64,000 bases of DNA from Ramlibacter sp. (GCA_019635435.1 JAHBZM010000001.1:310001-374000); one strand, 5' to 3'; shown: positions 49,710 to 59,308, counted from the first letter of the stretch. Program-made: numbers and translations. Notes: a model not told the origin generated them from the sequence alone.

Positions 49710-50993
49710 TTACTTGCCGAAGATCATGTTCGGCAGCACCAGGCTGATCCAGGGGATGTAGGTGATGATCACCAGGAACACCAGCAGCACCATGAGCCAG
49801 GGCAGCGCCGCGCGCGTGACCTGAACCAGGTTCATGCCGGTGACCCCGCTGGTCACGAACAGGTTCAGCCCCACCGGTGGCGTCACCATGCCGATCTCCA
49901 TGTTCACCACCATGATCACGCCCAGGTGGATCGGGTCGATGCCCAGGTGAACGGCGATCGGGAACAGGATGGGCGCCAGGATCAGGATGATGCCGGTCGG
50001 CTCCATGAAATTGCCCGCCACCAGCAAGATCAGGTTGACCACCAGCAGGAACACCCAGGGCGACATGCCCACGGCCACGATCTGCTCGGCAATGGCCTGC
50101 GGAATGCGCTCGGTGGTCAGCACATGCGCGAACAGCAGTGCATTGGCCACGATGAACATCAGCATCACGGTGGTCTTGGCCGACTCGAGGAACACCTCGG
50201 GCAGGTCCTTCAGGCGCAGGTCACGGTAGATGAACACCGCGACCACCAGGGCATAGACCGCCGACACGGCCGCCGCCTCGGTGGGCGTGAAGGCGCCACC
50301 ATAGATGCCGCCCATGATGATGACCAGCAGGGCCAGGCCCCACATGGAGTCCTTCAGCGCGGTCAGCACCTCGCGCATGCTGGCCTTGGGCGGCGGCGTG
50401 ATCTGCAGCTTGCCCGCGCGCCACCAGACGGCGGCCATGAGCATGAAGCCCAGCAGCAGGCCCGGGATGACGCCGGCCATGAACAGGCGGCCCACCGACA
50501 CCTCGGTCACGGCGGCGTACACCACCATCACGATCGACGGCGGGATCAGGATGCCCAGCGTGCCGGCATTGCAGATCACGCCGGCCGCGAACTCCTTGGA
50601 GTAGCCGTTCTTGACCATGCCCGCGATCACGATCGAGCCAATGGCCACCACGGTGGCCGGGCTGGAACCCGACACGGCGGCAAACAGCATGCAGGCCAGG
50701 ATGGACGCGATGGCCAGGCCGCCCCGCAGGTGGCCGACCGCCGCAATGGCAAAGCGCACCATGCGCTTGGCCACGCCGCCCGTGGACATGAGGTTGCCCG
50801 CGAGCACGAAGAACGGGATCGCCATCAGGGTGTAGTGCTCGCTGGTCTCGAACAGCTTGATCGACATCGACGCGAGCGAGTCCTGCGAGAAGAACGTGAT
50901 GGTGATGAGGCTGGACAGCCCCAGGCTGATGGCCACCGGCATGCCGATGGCCATGAAGATGAACATGCAGGAGAAAAGGACGAGGGTGTTCAT
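49710..50993 (-). CDS. dctM: TRAP transporter large membrane subunit DctM
   Basis: A 427-residue membrane protein with about 12 helices, starting MNTLVLFSCMFIFMAIGMPVAISLG and ending NLFVTSGVTGMNLVQVTRAALPW. It forms the sodium-coupled channel of a C4-dicarboxylate-type importer with DctQ and DctP. The ATG at 50993 overlaps the dctQ stop (ATGA). Confidence 0.93.
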   Translation of the reverse strand: MNTLVLFSCMFIFMAIGMPVAISLGLSSLITITFFSQDSLASMSIKLFETSEHYTLMAIPFFVLAGNLMSTGGVAKRMVRFAIAAVGHLRGGLAIASILACMLFAAVSGSSPATVVAIGSIVIAGMVKNGYSKEFAAGVICNAGTLGILIPPSIVMVVYAAVTEVSVGRLFMAGVIPGLLLGFMLMAAVWWRAGKLQITPPPKASMREVLTALKDSMWGLALLVIIMGGIYGGAFTPTEAAAVSAVYALVVAVFIYRDLRLKDLPEVFLESAKTTVMLMFIVANALLFAHVLTTERIPQAIAEQIVAVGMSPWVFLLVVNLILLVAGNFMEPTGIILILAPILFPIAVHLGIDPIHLGVIMVVNMEIGMVTPPVGLNLFVTSGVTGMNLVQVTRAALPWLMVLLVFLVIITYIPWISLVLPNMIFGK

Positions 50994-51517
50994 TCCGCTG
51001 CCTCCTGGGCCTTGAGTTTCATGGCGTCGGCGGCTTCGTCGGCCAGGTGCAGGCTGTCGGTCTTGCCGCTGACCAGGTTCCACAGGATCTGCAGGAACCG
51101 GAACGCCACCAGGCAGTAGCCAATGGGCATGACGATCAGCACCTTCCAGCGCTCGATGGGCAGGTCATCTAGCTCCACGCCGATCTGCCGCATCTTGCTC
51201 ACGTATTCCGTGGCGCCCACCAGCACAAAGCCCACATAGGCCAGGCTCAGCAGCACCGCAATGATGGAGACGATGCGGCGTTTGCCCGGCGGCAGCAGCG
51301 CCACCAGGGCGTCCACGCCGATGTGCGAGCCCACGCGCACCCCATAGGAGATGCCCACGAAGATCATGACCGCGAAGAGGACCGTGGTCAGCTCCAGGTT
51401 CCATGAAAAACCGGTGTTGAACACGTAACGGCGAACGACCTGCATGAAGGCAAGCCCCGTCATTCCCAGCAGCATGAGTGAAATGATCCACTCTTCAAGA
51501 CGATCCAGAATTTTCAT
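50990..51517 (-). CDS. dctQ: TRAP transporter small membrane subunit DctQ
   Basis: A 175-residue protein with four predicted helices (first at LGMTGLAFMQVVRRYVFN), the usual DctQ scaffold. The ATG at 51517 is chosen: the upstream 27 bases continue in frame but overlap the terminator hairpin tail region. Coupled to dctM by a four-base overlap. Confidence 0.9.
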   Translation of the reverse strand: MKILDRLEEWIISLMLLGMTGLAFMQVVRRYVFNTGFSWNLELTTVLFAVMIFVGISYGVRVGSHIGVDALVALLPPGKRRIVSIIAVLLSLAYVGFVLVGATEYVSKMRQIGVELDDLPIERWKVLIVMPIGYCLVAFRFLQILWNLVSGKTDSLHLADEAADAMKLKAQEAAE

Positions 51518-51527
51518 GATCAGCTCC

Positions 51528-51553
51528 AAAAAAACCCCGGACAAGCCGGGGTT
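51528..51553 (-). terminator. Intrinsic terminator/attenuator between dctP and dctQ
   Basis: On the minus strand AACCCCGG, loop CTTGT, CCGGGGTT is followed by a run of T residues. This is a strong hairpin and U-tract placed directly upstream of dctQ, so part of the transcripts would stop after dctP and raise the binding protein above the membrane subunits. Confidence 0.75.
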
Positions 51554-51582
51554 CCAGGGGAATCCGTTGCCGGTTCCTCGGG

Positions 51583-52560
51583 TTACTTGTTGGCCTTCTC
51601 GGCGGCCTTGATCAGGTCGGCCCCGATCTCGCCTTCAAACTGCTTCCACACCGGCTTCATGGCGGCGCGCCAGGCCATGGTGTTTTCCTTGGACAGGGGC
51701 AGGACCTTGGCCTTGTTGTCGGCGATGACCTTGGCCTTGAACTCGTCGTCTTCTTCGGTGGCGACCTTGTTGCCGTAGGCAATGGATTCCTTCATGGCTT
51801 CGGTCAGGCCCTTGCGCACATCGGCCGGCAGGCCGTCCCACCACTTGCCGTTGGCGACCACCATGTAGTCGATCACGCCGTGGTTGCTGTTCATGATGTA
51901 CTTCTGCACTTCATGGAACTTCTTGGAGTAGATGTTGGACCAGGTGTTTTCCTGGCCATCCACCACGCCGGTCTGCAGTGCCTGGTAGACCTCGGAGAAC
52001 GCGAGCTTCTGCGGGTTGGCGCCCACGGCCTTGAACTGGGCTTCGAGCACGTCCGAGCTCTGGATGCGGAACTTCAGGCCCTTGGCATCGGCCGGTGTGG
52101 GCATCGGCTTGTTGGCCGACAGCTGCTTCATGCCGTTGTGCAGGTAGCCCAGGCCCACGATGCCCTTGCTCTTCATGGAGCTCAGCATGTCCTGGCCTTC
52201 CTTGCTGCTCTGGAAGCGGTCCACGGCATTGATGTCGTCAAACAGGAAGGGCAGGTCAAACACCTGGAGCTTCTTGGTGTACTTGCTGAACTTGGACAGC
52301 GAGGGGGCAATGATCTGCACGTCGCCCAGCGCGAGGGCTTCCATTTCCTTGCCGTCGCCGAACAGCTGGCTGTTCGGGAAGACCTGCACTTCCACCTTGC
52401 CCGGCAGCTTCTTTTCGGCCAGTTCCTTGAACTTGAGCGCGGCCTGGCCCTTGGGGGTCTGGTCGGCCACCACGTGGCTGTACTTGACGATGATCGGGGC
52501 GGCCTGCGCGGTCAGCCCTGCGGCCAGCAGTGCAGCGGCCAGAACGAGTTTGAGTTTCAT
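51583..52560 (-). CDS. dctP: TRAP periplasmic binding protein DctP
   Basis: A 325-residue exported protein: signal peptide (residues 1-20), SHVVADQTPKGQAALKFKELAEK and LGAANPQKLAFSEVYQALQTGVVDGQENT-like core of C4-dicarboxylate-binding DctP proteins. It binds a carboxylate ligand in the periplasm and hands it to DctQM. GGAG is six bases before the ATG. The internal repeat-bearing gap upstream separates it from the second dctP-like gene. Confidence 0.93.
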   Translation of the reverse strand: MKLKLVLAAALLAAGLTAQAAPIIVKYSHVVADQTPKGQAALKFKELAEKKLPGKVEVQVFPNSQLFGDGKEMEALALGDVQIIAPSLSKFSKYTKKLQVFDLPFLFDDINAVDRFQSSKEGQDMLSSMKSKGIVGLGYLHNGMKQLSANKPMPTPADAKGLKFRIQSSDVLEAQFKAVGANPQKLAFSEVYQALQTGVVDGQENTWSNIYSKKFHEVQKYIMNSNHGVIDYMVVANGKWWDGLPADVRKGLTEAMKESIAYGNKVATEEDDEFKAKVIADNKAKVLPLSKENTMAWRAAMKPVWKQFEGEIGADLIKAAEKANK

Positions 52561-52626
52561 GGAGGTCTCCTTTTAAGGGTGGAACTGATGTCTGAGCTGC
52601 CCGACGATAAGCGCTATGCGCCCATT

Positions 52627-52660
52627 CGCCAACTGTGGCATTCAACAGCCGGGTTTTCCC
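52627..52660 (-). repeat. Dispersed repeat family 3, copy 2
   Basis: On the minus strand GGGAAAACCCGGCTGTTGAA, then TGCCACAGTTGGCG, matching the copy at 14132-14164. It lies in the 122-base gap between the two DctP genes. Confidence 0.65.
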
Positions 52661-52682
52661 GTAGACCGGGCCGAGCCGGCCC

Positions 52683-53696
52683 TCAGCGCCCCAGGGCTTT
52701 CTGGGCTTCCTCGATCCATGAGCCACCGATGCGCTGCGCCAACTCGTCATAGACCGGCTGGACCACCTTGCGCAGCCGCGCCCGCTGCGCGGGGCTCAAC
52801 ACATGGATGCGCGTGGTGCCGGCCTCACGCAGGGCCTCCAGCGCCTTGGCGTTCTGGGTGTCGGCGATCTGGTTGCCGTATTCGAGCGCCTCGCGCAATG
52901 CCTGCTCGATCAGCGTGCGGTCGGGCTCCGAGAGGCTGTTCCAGAACCGGCCATTGGCCACCACCGCGTAGCCCACGTAGCCATGGTCGGTGAGGCTCAG
53001 GTCGGTCTGGTATTTGTGCATGCCCTGGGTCCAGAAGTTGGAGACCGGGTTCTCGGTGCCATCGACCACGCCGGTGGCCAGTGCCCGCGCGGTTTCGCTG
53101 AAGGCCAGCGGCACGGGCCGCGCGCCCAGGGCCTTGAACTGCGAGGCCAGCACGCGCGAAAACTGGATCCGCATGCGCAGGCCCTTGAAGTCCTCGGGCG
53201 CCAGCAGGGGCCGGTTGGCGCTCATCTGCTTGAGGCCATTGTCCAGGTAACCCAGGCCCACCAGCCCCTGCTGGCGCAGCTGGACCAGCAGGCGCTGCCC
53301 GATGGCGCCCTGGGTCACGCGCCGGACCTCGCTGTTGCTGTCAAACAGGAAGGGCAGGTCAAACAGCTCGAATTCAGGGAATCCGATGCGGCCGAATTTG
53401 GAGAGCGAGGGCGCCACCATTTCCACGGCGCCCAGCCGCAGCGCCTCCATCTCGTCAAGGTCGCCATACAGCCGGGCCGAGGGATACACCGCCACACGGA
53501 TGCGCTGCTCCGACCGCTGCTCCACCAGCGCCTTGAAGCGGTTGGCCGCGAGCCCCTTGGGCGTGTCCTCGGCCACCACATGCGAGAAGCGGATGAGCAA
53601 GGCCGCGCCAGCCACTCCCGGCGCCAGGGCAAGAAACAGGAGGGCAGCGGCCAGCGCCGCACGCCCGCTGCCGCCGGCTCGGAGTCGATCCAGCAT
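52683..53696 (-). CDS. Second TRAP-type binding protein (DctP family)
   Basis: A 337-residue exported protein, signal peptide about residues 1-34, with the DctP phrases SHVVAEDTPKGLAANRFKAL, GLGYLDNGLKQMSANRPL and FSETARALATGVVDGTENPVSNF. It is clearly paralogous to the dctP at 51583. It lies upstream in the same orientation and is divergent from the dctB-like kinase gene, with 39 bases between starts. It may be a second delivery protein or a sensory partner of the kinase. Confidence 0.9.
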   Translation of the reverse strand: MLDRLRAGGSGRAALAAALLFLALAPGVAGAALLIRFSHVVAEDTPKGLAANRFKALVEQRSEQRIRVAVYPSARLYGDLDEMEALRLGAVEMVAPSLSKFGRIGFPEFELFDLPFLFDSNSEVRRVTQGAIGQRLLVQLRQQGLVGLGYLDNGLKQMSANRPLLAPEDFKGLRMRIQFSRVLASQFKALGARPVPLAFSETARALATGVVDGTENPVSNFWTQGMHKYQTDLSLTDHGYVGYAVVANGRFWNSLSEPDRTLIEQALREALEYGNQIADTQNAKALEALREAGTTRIHVLSPAQRARLRKVVQPVYDELAQRIGGSWIEEAQKALGR

Positions 53697-53735
53697 GCCC
53701 GCTATGCTAGCGACACCCAACCGCCGTTCCATCCC

Positions 53736-55769
53736 ATGAAACCCGTAGCCGGCGAGCCCACTTTCGACTTTGAATTGCTGCAACGCACTGCCGACGGCCA
53801 CAGCAGCCGCAACCGGCGCGCCCTGCTGTGGCTGCTGGGCATGCTGGTGTTGCTGGTGGCCTCCATCGTGACGCTGGTGCTGTACCTGCAGACCTTCGAG
53901 GCCGAGGAGGAAGACCGGCGGCGCATCGCCGATGCGCAATGGCTGGAGCAGAGTGTGCGGTTCCAGTTCCGGCGCCTGGAAGACGACCTGATCGTCCTGG
54001 CGCTGCGGGAACGCGAGGGGGCCCGCGCCGCCAGTGACACCGAGTTCCACGGCGGACTGCTGTGGACCGAGCCCGGCGTGGTGCTGGCCCACGGCTGGCT
54101 CGCCGCCGAGGCGTTTGACACGCCGCCGCCCGCGCTGGCCCGGCTGCGCAGCGACAGCGCCATGCACCCGGACAACGCGCAGGCGCTGGCCATCATGCGC
54201 GACATCACGCGCGGCCTGCGCCGCTCCACCTATGCGGGGCCCATGCGGCAGGCGGACGGCAGCCATGGCACCGTGGTCTGGCTCGCGGTGCCGGTGTTCG
54301 ACCGCGGCAATTTCTCGGGCAACTACCTGGCGGCACTGTCGCTGGACACGGCCGTGCAGGGCCTGGTGCCCACCTGGTTCAAACAGGGCCACAGGCTGCA
54401 GCTGGTCGACAGCCAGGACGTGATGGACGAGTCCGCGCGGCGCGCCGGGCGCTACCAGGCCCAGCTCAACCTGCCCGGTGCCGACGTGGCCGTGCTGGTG
54501 ACGCCTCTGGCCTCGCAGCCCGCCATGGTGCCGCGCATCTTTTTCGTGGCCGCGCTGCTGTTCCTGCTGGGCATGCTGGGCAGCCTGTATGCCCTGCGGC
54601 GCGACTTCGTGAAACGCCAGCGCGTGGAGTTCCTGTTGCAGGCCCAGGTGGCGCTGCGCAAGGCCATGGAAAACTCGGTCACCATCGGCCTGCGCGCCTG
54701 GGACCTGCATGGGCGCATCCTTTACGTGAATCAGGCCTTCATGCGGCTGGTGGGCTTTGGCGCCGACGAACTGGTGGGGCGGTCGGCGCCACTGCCCTAC
54801 TGGCCACAGGCCCAGAGCGACGAGCTGCAACTGATCCATGAACGCGTGATTTCCCAGGGCACCGAGCAGACCGGCGTGGAGGTGCAGTTCCAGCACCGCG
54901 ATGGCCGGCTGATTGACGTGCTGGTCCACGAGTCCCCGCTGTTCGCCACCGATGGCACCCAGCTGGGCTGGATGAGCTCGGTGCTGGACATCAGCGAGCG
55001 CAAGCGCGCCGCGCGGACCGCGGCACGCCAGCAGGACCGGCTCGAGGCATCGGGCCGGCTGGTGGCCATCGGTGAAGTGGCGTCCACCCTGGCCCATGAA
55101 CTGAACCAGCCGCTGGGCGCGCTCAGCAGCTTTGCCAACGGCCTGCTCAACCGGCTGAGAAACCAGCGCATCACGCTGGACGAAGTCGCCCCCGTGGTCG
55201 AGCGAATGGACCGGCTGTCCGACAAGGCGGGGCGCATCATCCAGCGCGTCAATGCCTTTGCCCGGCGCCGCGAGATGTCCTGGCAGCGCCTGGACCTGGT
55301 GGTCTTCATGCGCCGGACACTGGCGCAAAAACAGGCGCAGCACGACGTCCGGGTCGAACTCGCGCTGGGCCCCCGGCCCGTCTGGATCGATGCCGACGCC
55401 CTGCTGCTCGAGCACGCGGTGCACAACGTGGTGGCCAATGCCCTGCACTGGGCCCCCCGCGCGGATCGGCCCGCGCGGGTGCGCATCAGCATCGTGGAGG
55501 ACGGCGCCATGGCCGGCATCGTGGTCGGCGACAGCGGCCCGGGCGTGAACCAGGAACAGAAGGAGCAGATCTTCACGGCCTTTTTCAGCGCCAAGGAAGA
55601 CGGCATGGGCATGGGCCTGGCGATCTGCCGGTCCGTGGTGGAAGCCCACCATGGCCGCATTGACGTGGCGACCGACCCCGAGCTCGGCGGCGCCCAGTTC
55701 ACGCTGTGGCTGCGTCTGTCCGGCGCGCCCACGCCCCCCGACACCAGCAACCCGGGAGCACAGGCATGA
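53736..55769 (+). CDS. dctB: DctB-like sensor histidine kinase
   Basis: A 677-residue kinase: one membrane helix at about residues 29-50, a periplasmic sensor region (about 51-265), a second helix (about 268-288), a PAS domain (about 305-425), then HisKA with H-box STLAHELNQPLGAL (about residue 453) and HATPase_c with NVVANALHWAP, GDSGPGV and GMGMGLAIC. The arrangement is that of dicarboxylate sensors (DctB/DctS). It is coupled to the response regulator (ATGA) and sits beside the TRAP genes it most likely controls. Confidence 0.9.
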   Translation: MKPVAGEPTFDFELLQRTADGHSSRNRRALLWLLGMLVLLVASIVTLVLYLQTFEAEEEDRRRIADAQWLEQSVRFQFRRLEDDLIVLALREREGARAASDTEFHGGLLWTEPGVVLAHGWLAAEAFDTPPPALARLRSDSAMHPDNAQALAIMRDITRGLRRSTYAGPMRQADGSHGTVVWLAVPVFDRGNFSGNYLAALSLDTAVQGLVPTWFKQGHRLQLVDSQDVMDESARRAGRYQAQLNLPGADVAVLVTPLASQPAMVPRIFFVAALLFLLGMLGSLYALRRDFVKRQRVEFLLQAQVALRKAMENSVTIGLRAWDLHGRILYVNQAFMRLVGFGADELVGRSAPLPYWPQAQSDELQLIHERVISQGTEQTGVEVQFQHRDGRLIDVLVHESPLFATDGTQLGWMSSVLDISERKRAARTAARQQDRLEASGRLVAIGEVASTLAHELNQPLGALSSFANGLLNRLRNQRITLDEVAPVVERMDRLSDKAGRIIQRVNAFARRREMSWQRLDLVVFMRRTLAQKQAQHDVRVELALGPRPVWIDADALLLEHAVHNVVANALHWAPRADRPARVRISIVEDGAMAGIVVGDSGPGVNQEQKEQIFTAFFSAKEDGMGMGLAICRSVVEAHHGRIDVATDPELGGAQFTLWLRLSGAPTPPDTSNPGAQA

Positions 55770-56383
55770 GTGCATCCATCCACATCGTTGACGACGACGC
55801 CGATTTCCGCGACGGCCTGGCCTGGCTGTTTGACTCTCGCGGCCACCAGGCCATCACCTGGCCGGGGGGTGACAGTTTTCTGGATGGCGTGCGAGCGATC
55901 GCGCCCGGATGGGGCCACGCCGTGGTGCTGCTGGACATCCGGATGGAGCCCCTGTCGGGCCTGAGCACGTTCGAGGCACTGAAGGCCATGGCCTGCCCCT
56001 GGCCCACGCTGTTCCTGACCGGCCACGGCGACGTAAGCATGGCCGTGACGGCGGTGAAGAACGGTGCCTGGGACTTTCTTGAGAAGCCGTTCCAGAACAA
56101 CGTGCTGGTGGACAAGGTGGAGCAGGCCCTGGCCGCCGCCGCCGCGCGCGTGGATGAAACCCAGGAAGCGGCCCGGCTGCGCCAGGCGCTGGCCAGCCTG
56201 AGCCCGCGTGAGCTCGAAGTGCTCGACGAGCTGATCCAGGGGCACTACAACAAGACCATTGCCGACCACCTGGACATCACCCCGCGCACGGTGGAGTTCC
56301 ACCGCGCCAACATCTTCGAGAAGATGGCCGTGACCTCCGCCGTGGAGCTTGCGCACAAGCTCGGGCGCTTCGGTCTGCGATAG
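55766..56383 (+). CDS. dctR: FixJ/NarL-type response regulator (DctR-like)
   Basis: A 205-residue regulator: receiver domain with acidic pocket IVDDDADF and phospho-acceptor Asp in VVLLDIRMEP (about residue 57), TGHGDVSMAVTAVKNGAWDFLEKPF, then a LuxR helix-turn-helix (LSPRELEVLDELIQGHYNKTIADHLDITPRTVEFHR, about 148-183). It pairs with the preceding kinase, as DctS/DctR do in Rhodobacter, to activate the TRAP transporter genes. Confidence 0.93.
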   Translation: MSASIHIVDDDADFRDGLAWLFDSRGHQAITWPGGDSFLDGVRAIAPGWGHAVVLLDIRMEPLSGLSTFEALKAMACPWPTLFLTGHGDVSMAVTAVKNGAWDFLEKPFQNNVLVDKVEQALAAAAARVDETQEAARLRQALASLSPRELEVLDELIQGHYNKTIADHLDITPRTVEFHRANIFEKMAVTSAVELAHKLGRFGLR

Positions 56384-56401
56384 CGCCGGGTTCAGGGCGG
56401 A

Positions 56402-56968
56402 TCAGGTAGCGCCGTCGCGCGCGAGCCGCTCGCTCTTCCAGTAGACGTCGTCACCGCCGTTCATGCGGTTGAGCACCCGCGCGAGCACGAACATCAGGTC
56501 GCTCAGGCGGTTGAGGTACTGGCGCGGCGTGTCTTTCAGCGCCTCTGCGCCACCCAGGGCCACCACGGCCCGTTCCGCGCGCCGCGCCACGGTGCGGCAA
56601 ACATGGGCCTGCGAAGCCGCGCGGTTGCCCGCGGGCAAAATGAATTCCTGCAGGCGCGGCAGCGCCTCGTTGTAGCGGGCCAGCGCCTGGTCCAGCGCAA
56701 GCACGGCTTCGGGTTTGAGCAATTCAAACCCGGGGATCGACAGTTCGCCGCCCAGGTTGAACAGCTGGTGCTGAATCTCGACCAGCAAGGCGCGCACGTC
56801 GGGGGCCACGTCCTCGCACAGCAGCACACCGATGTGGGAGTTCAGTTCGTCCACGTCGCCCATCGCGTGCACGCGCAGGCTGTCCTTGGATACGCGTGTG
56901 TTGTCGCCCAGACCGGTGGTGCCGTTGTCACCGGTGCGTGTTGCGATCTGTGTCAGGCGGTTGCCCAT
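56402..56968 (-). CDS. Cob(I)yrinic acid a,c-diamide adenosyltransferase (PduO type)
   Basis: A 188-residue PduO-type ATP:corrinoid adenosyltransferase: N-terminal TRTGDNGTTGLGDN (about residues 9-22), RAERAVVAL and YLNRLSDLMFVLARVLNR are the family signatures. It makes adenosylcobalamin in the cytoplasm. ATG 56968 is preferred because the upstream extension is unlike family members. It is isolated from other cobalamin genes in this window. Confidence 0.93.
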   Translation of the reverse strand: MGNRLTQIATRTGDNGTTGLGDNTRVSKDSLRVHAMGDVDELNSHIGVLLCEDVAPDVRALLVEIQHQLFNLGGELSIPGFELLKPEAVLALDQALARYNEALPRLQEFILPAGNRAASQAHVCRTVARRAERAVVALGGAEALKDTPRQYLNRLSDLMFVLARVLNRMNGGDDVYWKSERLARDGAT

Positions 56969-57124
56969 GTGGTGCCCCTTTGCTTCATTACAAGCACATT
57001 GTGCGGCAAGCAAATGTGTGAAGGCCCGCGCCCATGTGTCGCAGGCAACACTCGGCAAAACTGCTGGTGCCGGGCGCCGGCCTGCGCTGCAATGCAGCTT
57101 CGTTCAACTTCATGGAAATTCACC

Positions 57125-57493
57125 ATGCACATCAAGCGACGCCGCATCCCCAACTTTGAAGCCCGCAGCCTGGCCCTGTTTGCCACGCTGAGCCTGGGGA
57201 CCGTCATGGCACTGCATGCGCAGACCCCTGCCCCCTCCGTTCCCGGCACGACCTCCAACACCGCCACCGTGTCCGGCGGAACTTCGCCCTCGAACAGTGC
57301 CAAAGGCGGTTGGCCGGCAGCCCAGATCACCGAGGCGTTCAAGCAGCTTGACGCCAACCACGACAACACCATCAGCCGCGCCGAGGCGCAGAAGGCGCCG
57401 GGCGTGGCACGTCACTTCGACCAAGCCGACACCAACAAGGATGGCAACCTGTCGGCCAGCGAATTTGAAAGCGCGATGAAGCAGGCCTCATAA
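57125..57493 (+). CDS. Exported EF-hand calcium-binding protein
   Basis: A 122-residue protein with a signal peptide (about residues 1-34, MALHAQ), a Ser/Thr/Pro-rich linker and two EF-hand loops: DANHDNTISRAE and DTNKDGNLSASE, with Asp/Asn at calcium positions 1, 3, 5 and Glu at 12. It should bind calcium in the periplasm. The partner is unknown. It lies before the D-aminoacylase gene but 66 bases away. Confidence 0.83.
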   Translation: MHIKRRRIPNFEARSLALFATLSLGTVMALHAQTPAPSVPGTTSNTATVSGGTSPSNSAKGGWPAAQITEAFKQLDANHDNTISRAEAQKAPGVARHFDQADTNKDGNLSASEFESAMKQAS

Positions 57494-57559
57494 GCCTTTT
57501 TCAGGCCATTGCCCGCCCCGGTGCACGGGTGCTATCGTTTCCCGAAACAGGAGACAAGC

Positions 57560-59308
57560 ATGCTGGACACAGTGATTCGCGGCGGCCTCGTGGTGGACGG
57601 CAGCGGCAACGCGCCGTTCACCGGCGATGTCGGGCTCAAGGATGGCCTGGTGGCCGAAGTGGGCGGCAAGCTCGGCGCTGCCCGGCGTGAGATCGATGCC
57701 AGTGGCGCCATCGTCACGCCCGGCTGGGTTGACGTGCACACCCACTACGACGGCCAGGTCACCTGGGACCCGTACCTCTCCCCTTCGACCCACCACGGCG
57801 TGACCACCGCCGTGATGGGCAATTGCGGTGTGGGCTTTGCCCCGGTCAAGCCCGATCGCCGCGACTGGCTGATCAGCGTGATGGAAGGCGTCGAGGATAT
57901 TCCCGGCACGGTGCTCAGCGAAGGCATCCAGTGGCAGTGGGAAAGCTTCCCCGAATACCTGGACGCGCTGGCCGCCAAACCCCATGCGCTGGACATCGGC
58001 GCGCAGGTGCCGCACAGCGCCGTGCGCACCTACGTGATGGGCGAGCGCGGCATCACGCACGACGAGGCCACGGCCGATGACATCCGCGCCATGTGCGCCA
58101 TCGTGGGCGAAGGCCTCCAGGCCGGTGCCCTGGGCTTTTCGACCAGCCGCACCCTGATTCACAAGTACCAGCAGCACAAGTACCCACCGGGCACCTTTTC
58201 GTCACCCGAGGAGATCATGGGCATTGCCGCGGCCATGAAATCGGCGGGCCACGGCGTCTTCCAGATGACGGCCAACCATGTGGGCATGGAGGGCGAACTC
58301 TGGTGGCTCACGCAGATTGCCAGGGACAACCAGTTGCCGGTCGCCTTTGCGCTGGTCCAGACCGACCAGACCCCCGACACCTGGAAGCGGCTGCTCGCGC
58401 ACCTGGACGCCACCCACACGCAGGGCGTGCCACTGTACGGCAGCATCAGCGGCCGCGCCACCAGCATGGTGATGGGCTTTGAAGGCACGCTGCACCCGTT
58501 TGTGCTCAACCCGCTGTGGCAGCAGATCGCGCCGCTGCCTTGGGAGGAAAAGCTCGCGCGGCTGCGTGACCCGCAGGTGCGTGCCGCGCTCACCAACATG
58601 AAGGTGGTGGAGATGGCCGCCCAGGTCAACCAGGAGGCCGCGTTCTTCCTGCGCGGCATGGCGCGGCTGTTTGTGCTCAAGGCCAATGCCCGGGGCAGTG
58701 TGGACTATGAGCCGCTGCTGGCCCACAGCGTGGTGGCGCAGGCCCGCCCCAGCGGGGGCAACCCGCTGGAGATCGCCTACGACGCCATGCTGGCCAACGG
58801 CGGCGCCAACGACGGCAAGGGCCTGCTGTACTTCCCCATCTTCAACTACAGCTACGGCGACCTCTCGCAGATCCACACCCAGCTGCAGCACCCGCGCACC
58901 ATGATGAGCCTGGCCGACGGTGGCGCCCACGTGGGCTATGTGTGCGACGTGTCCATGCCCACCTTCATGCTCACCCACTGGGCGCGTGACCGCGAACGTG
59001 GGCCCAAGCTGCCGCTGGAAATGCTGGTGAAGAAGCAGACCCAGGACACCGCTGCGGTCTACGGCCTGCACGACCGCGGCGTGTTGCGCCCCGGCATGCG
59101 GGCTGACGTGAACCTCATCGACTTCAAGGCCCTTACGCTGGACCTGCCTCATTTTGTGAACGACCTGCCGGCCGGCGGGCGACGGCTGACACAGGCGGCC
59201 TCTGGCTACCTCGCCACCCTGGTGGCCGGCGAAGCCATCATGGAAAACGGCGCGCCCACCGGGGCGATGCCGGGACGGCTGGTGCGGGGTCCACGGCACG
59301 CATCTTAA
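57560..59308 (+). CDS. N-acyl-D-amino-acid deacylase / D-aminoacylase family amidohydrolase
   Basis: A 582-residue amidohydrolase: metal site DVHTHYDGQVTWDP (about residues 58-71), GNCGVGFAP, a middle domain and C-terminal KKQTQDTAAVYGLHDRGVLRPGMRADVNLIDF typical of D-aminoacylases. It removes the acyl group of an N-acyl-D-amino acid. ATG 57560 follows an AGGAGA site. The D-amino-acid theme recurs in dadA (5768) but the two genes are far apart. Confidence 0.85.
   Translation: MLDTVIRGGLVVDGSGNAPFTGDVGLKDGLVAEVGGKLGAARREIDASGAIVTPGWVDVHTHYDGQVTWDPYLSPSTHHGVTTAVMGNCGVGFAPVKPDRRDWLISVMEGVEDIPGTVLSEGIQWQWESFPEYLDALAAKPHALDIGAQVPHSAVRTYVMGERGITHDEATADDIRAMCAIVGEGLQAGALGFSTSRTLIHKYQQHKYPPGTFSSPEEIMGIAAAMKSAGHGVFQMTANHVGMEGELWWLTQIARDNQLPVAFALVQTDQTPDTWKRLLAHLDATHTQGVPLYGSISGRATSMVMGFEGTLHPFVLNPLWQQIAPLPWEEKLARLRDPQVRAALTNMKVVEMAAQVNQEAAFFLRGMARLFVLKANARGSVDYEPLLAHSVVAQARPSGGNPLEIAYDAMLANGGANDGKGLLYFPIFNYSYGDLSQIHTQLQHPRTMMSLADGGAHVGYVCDVSMPTFMLTHWARDRERGPKLPLEMLVKKQTQDTAAVYGLHDRGVLRPGMRADVNLIDFKALTLDLPHFVNDLPAGGRRLTQAASGYLATLVAGEAIMENGAPTGAMPGRLVRGPRHAS

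Noticed and set aside
52561..52682. Sigma-54 promoter upstream of dctP
   Set aside because: No GG-N10-GC element with the expected flanks was found. The response regulator is FixJ-like, not a sigma-54 activator, so none is expected.
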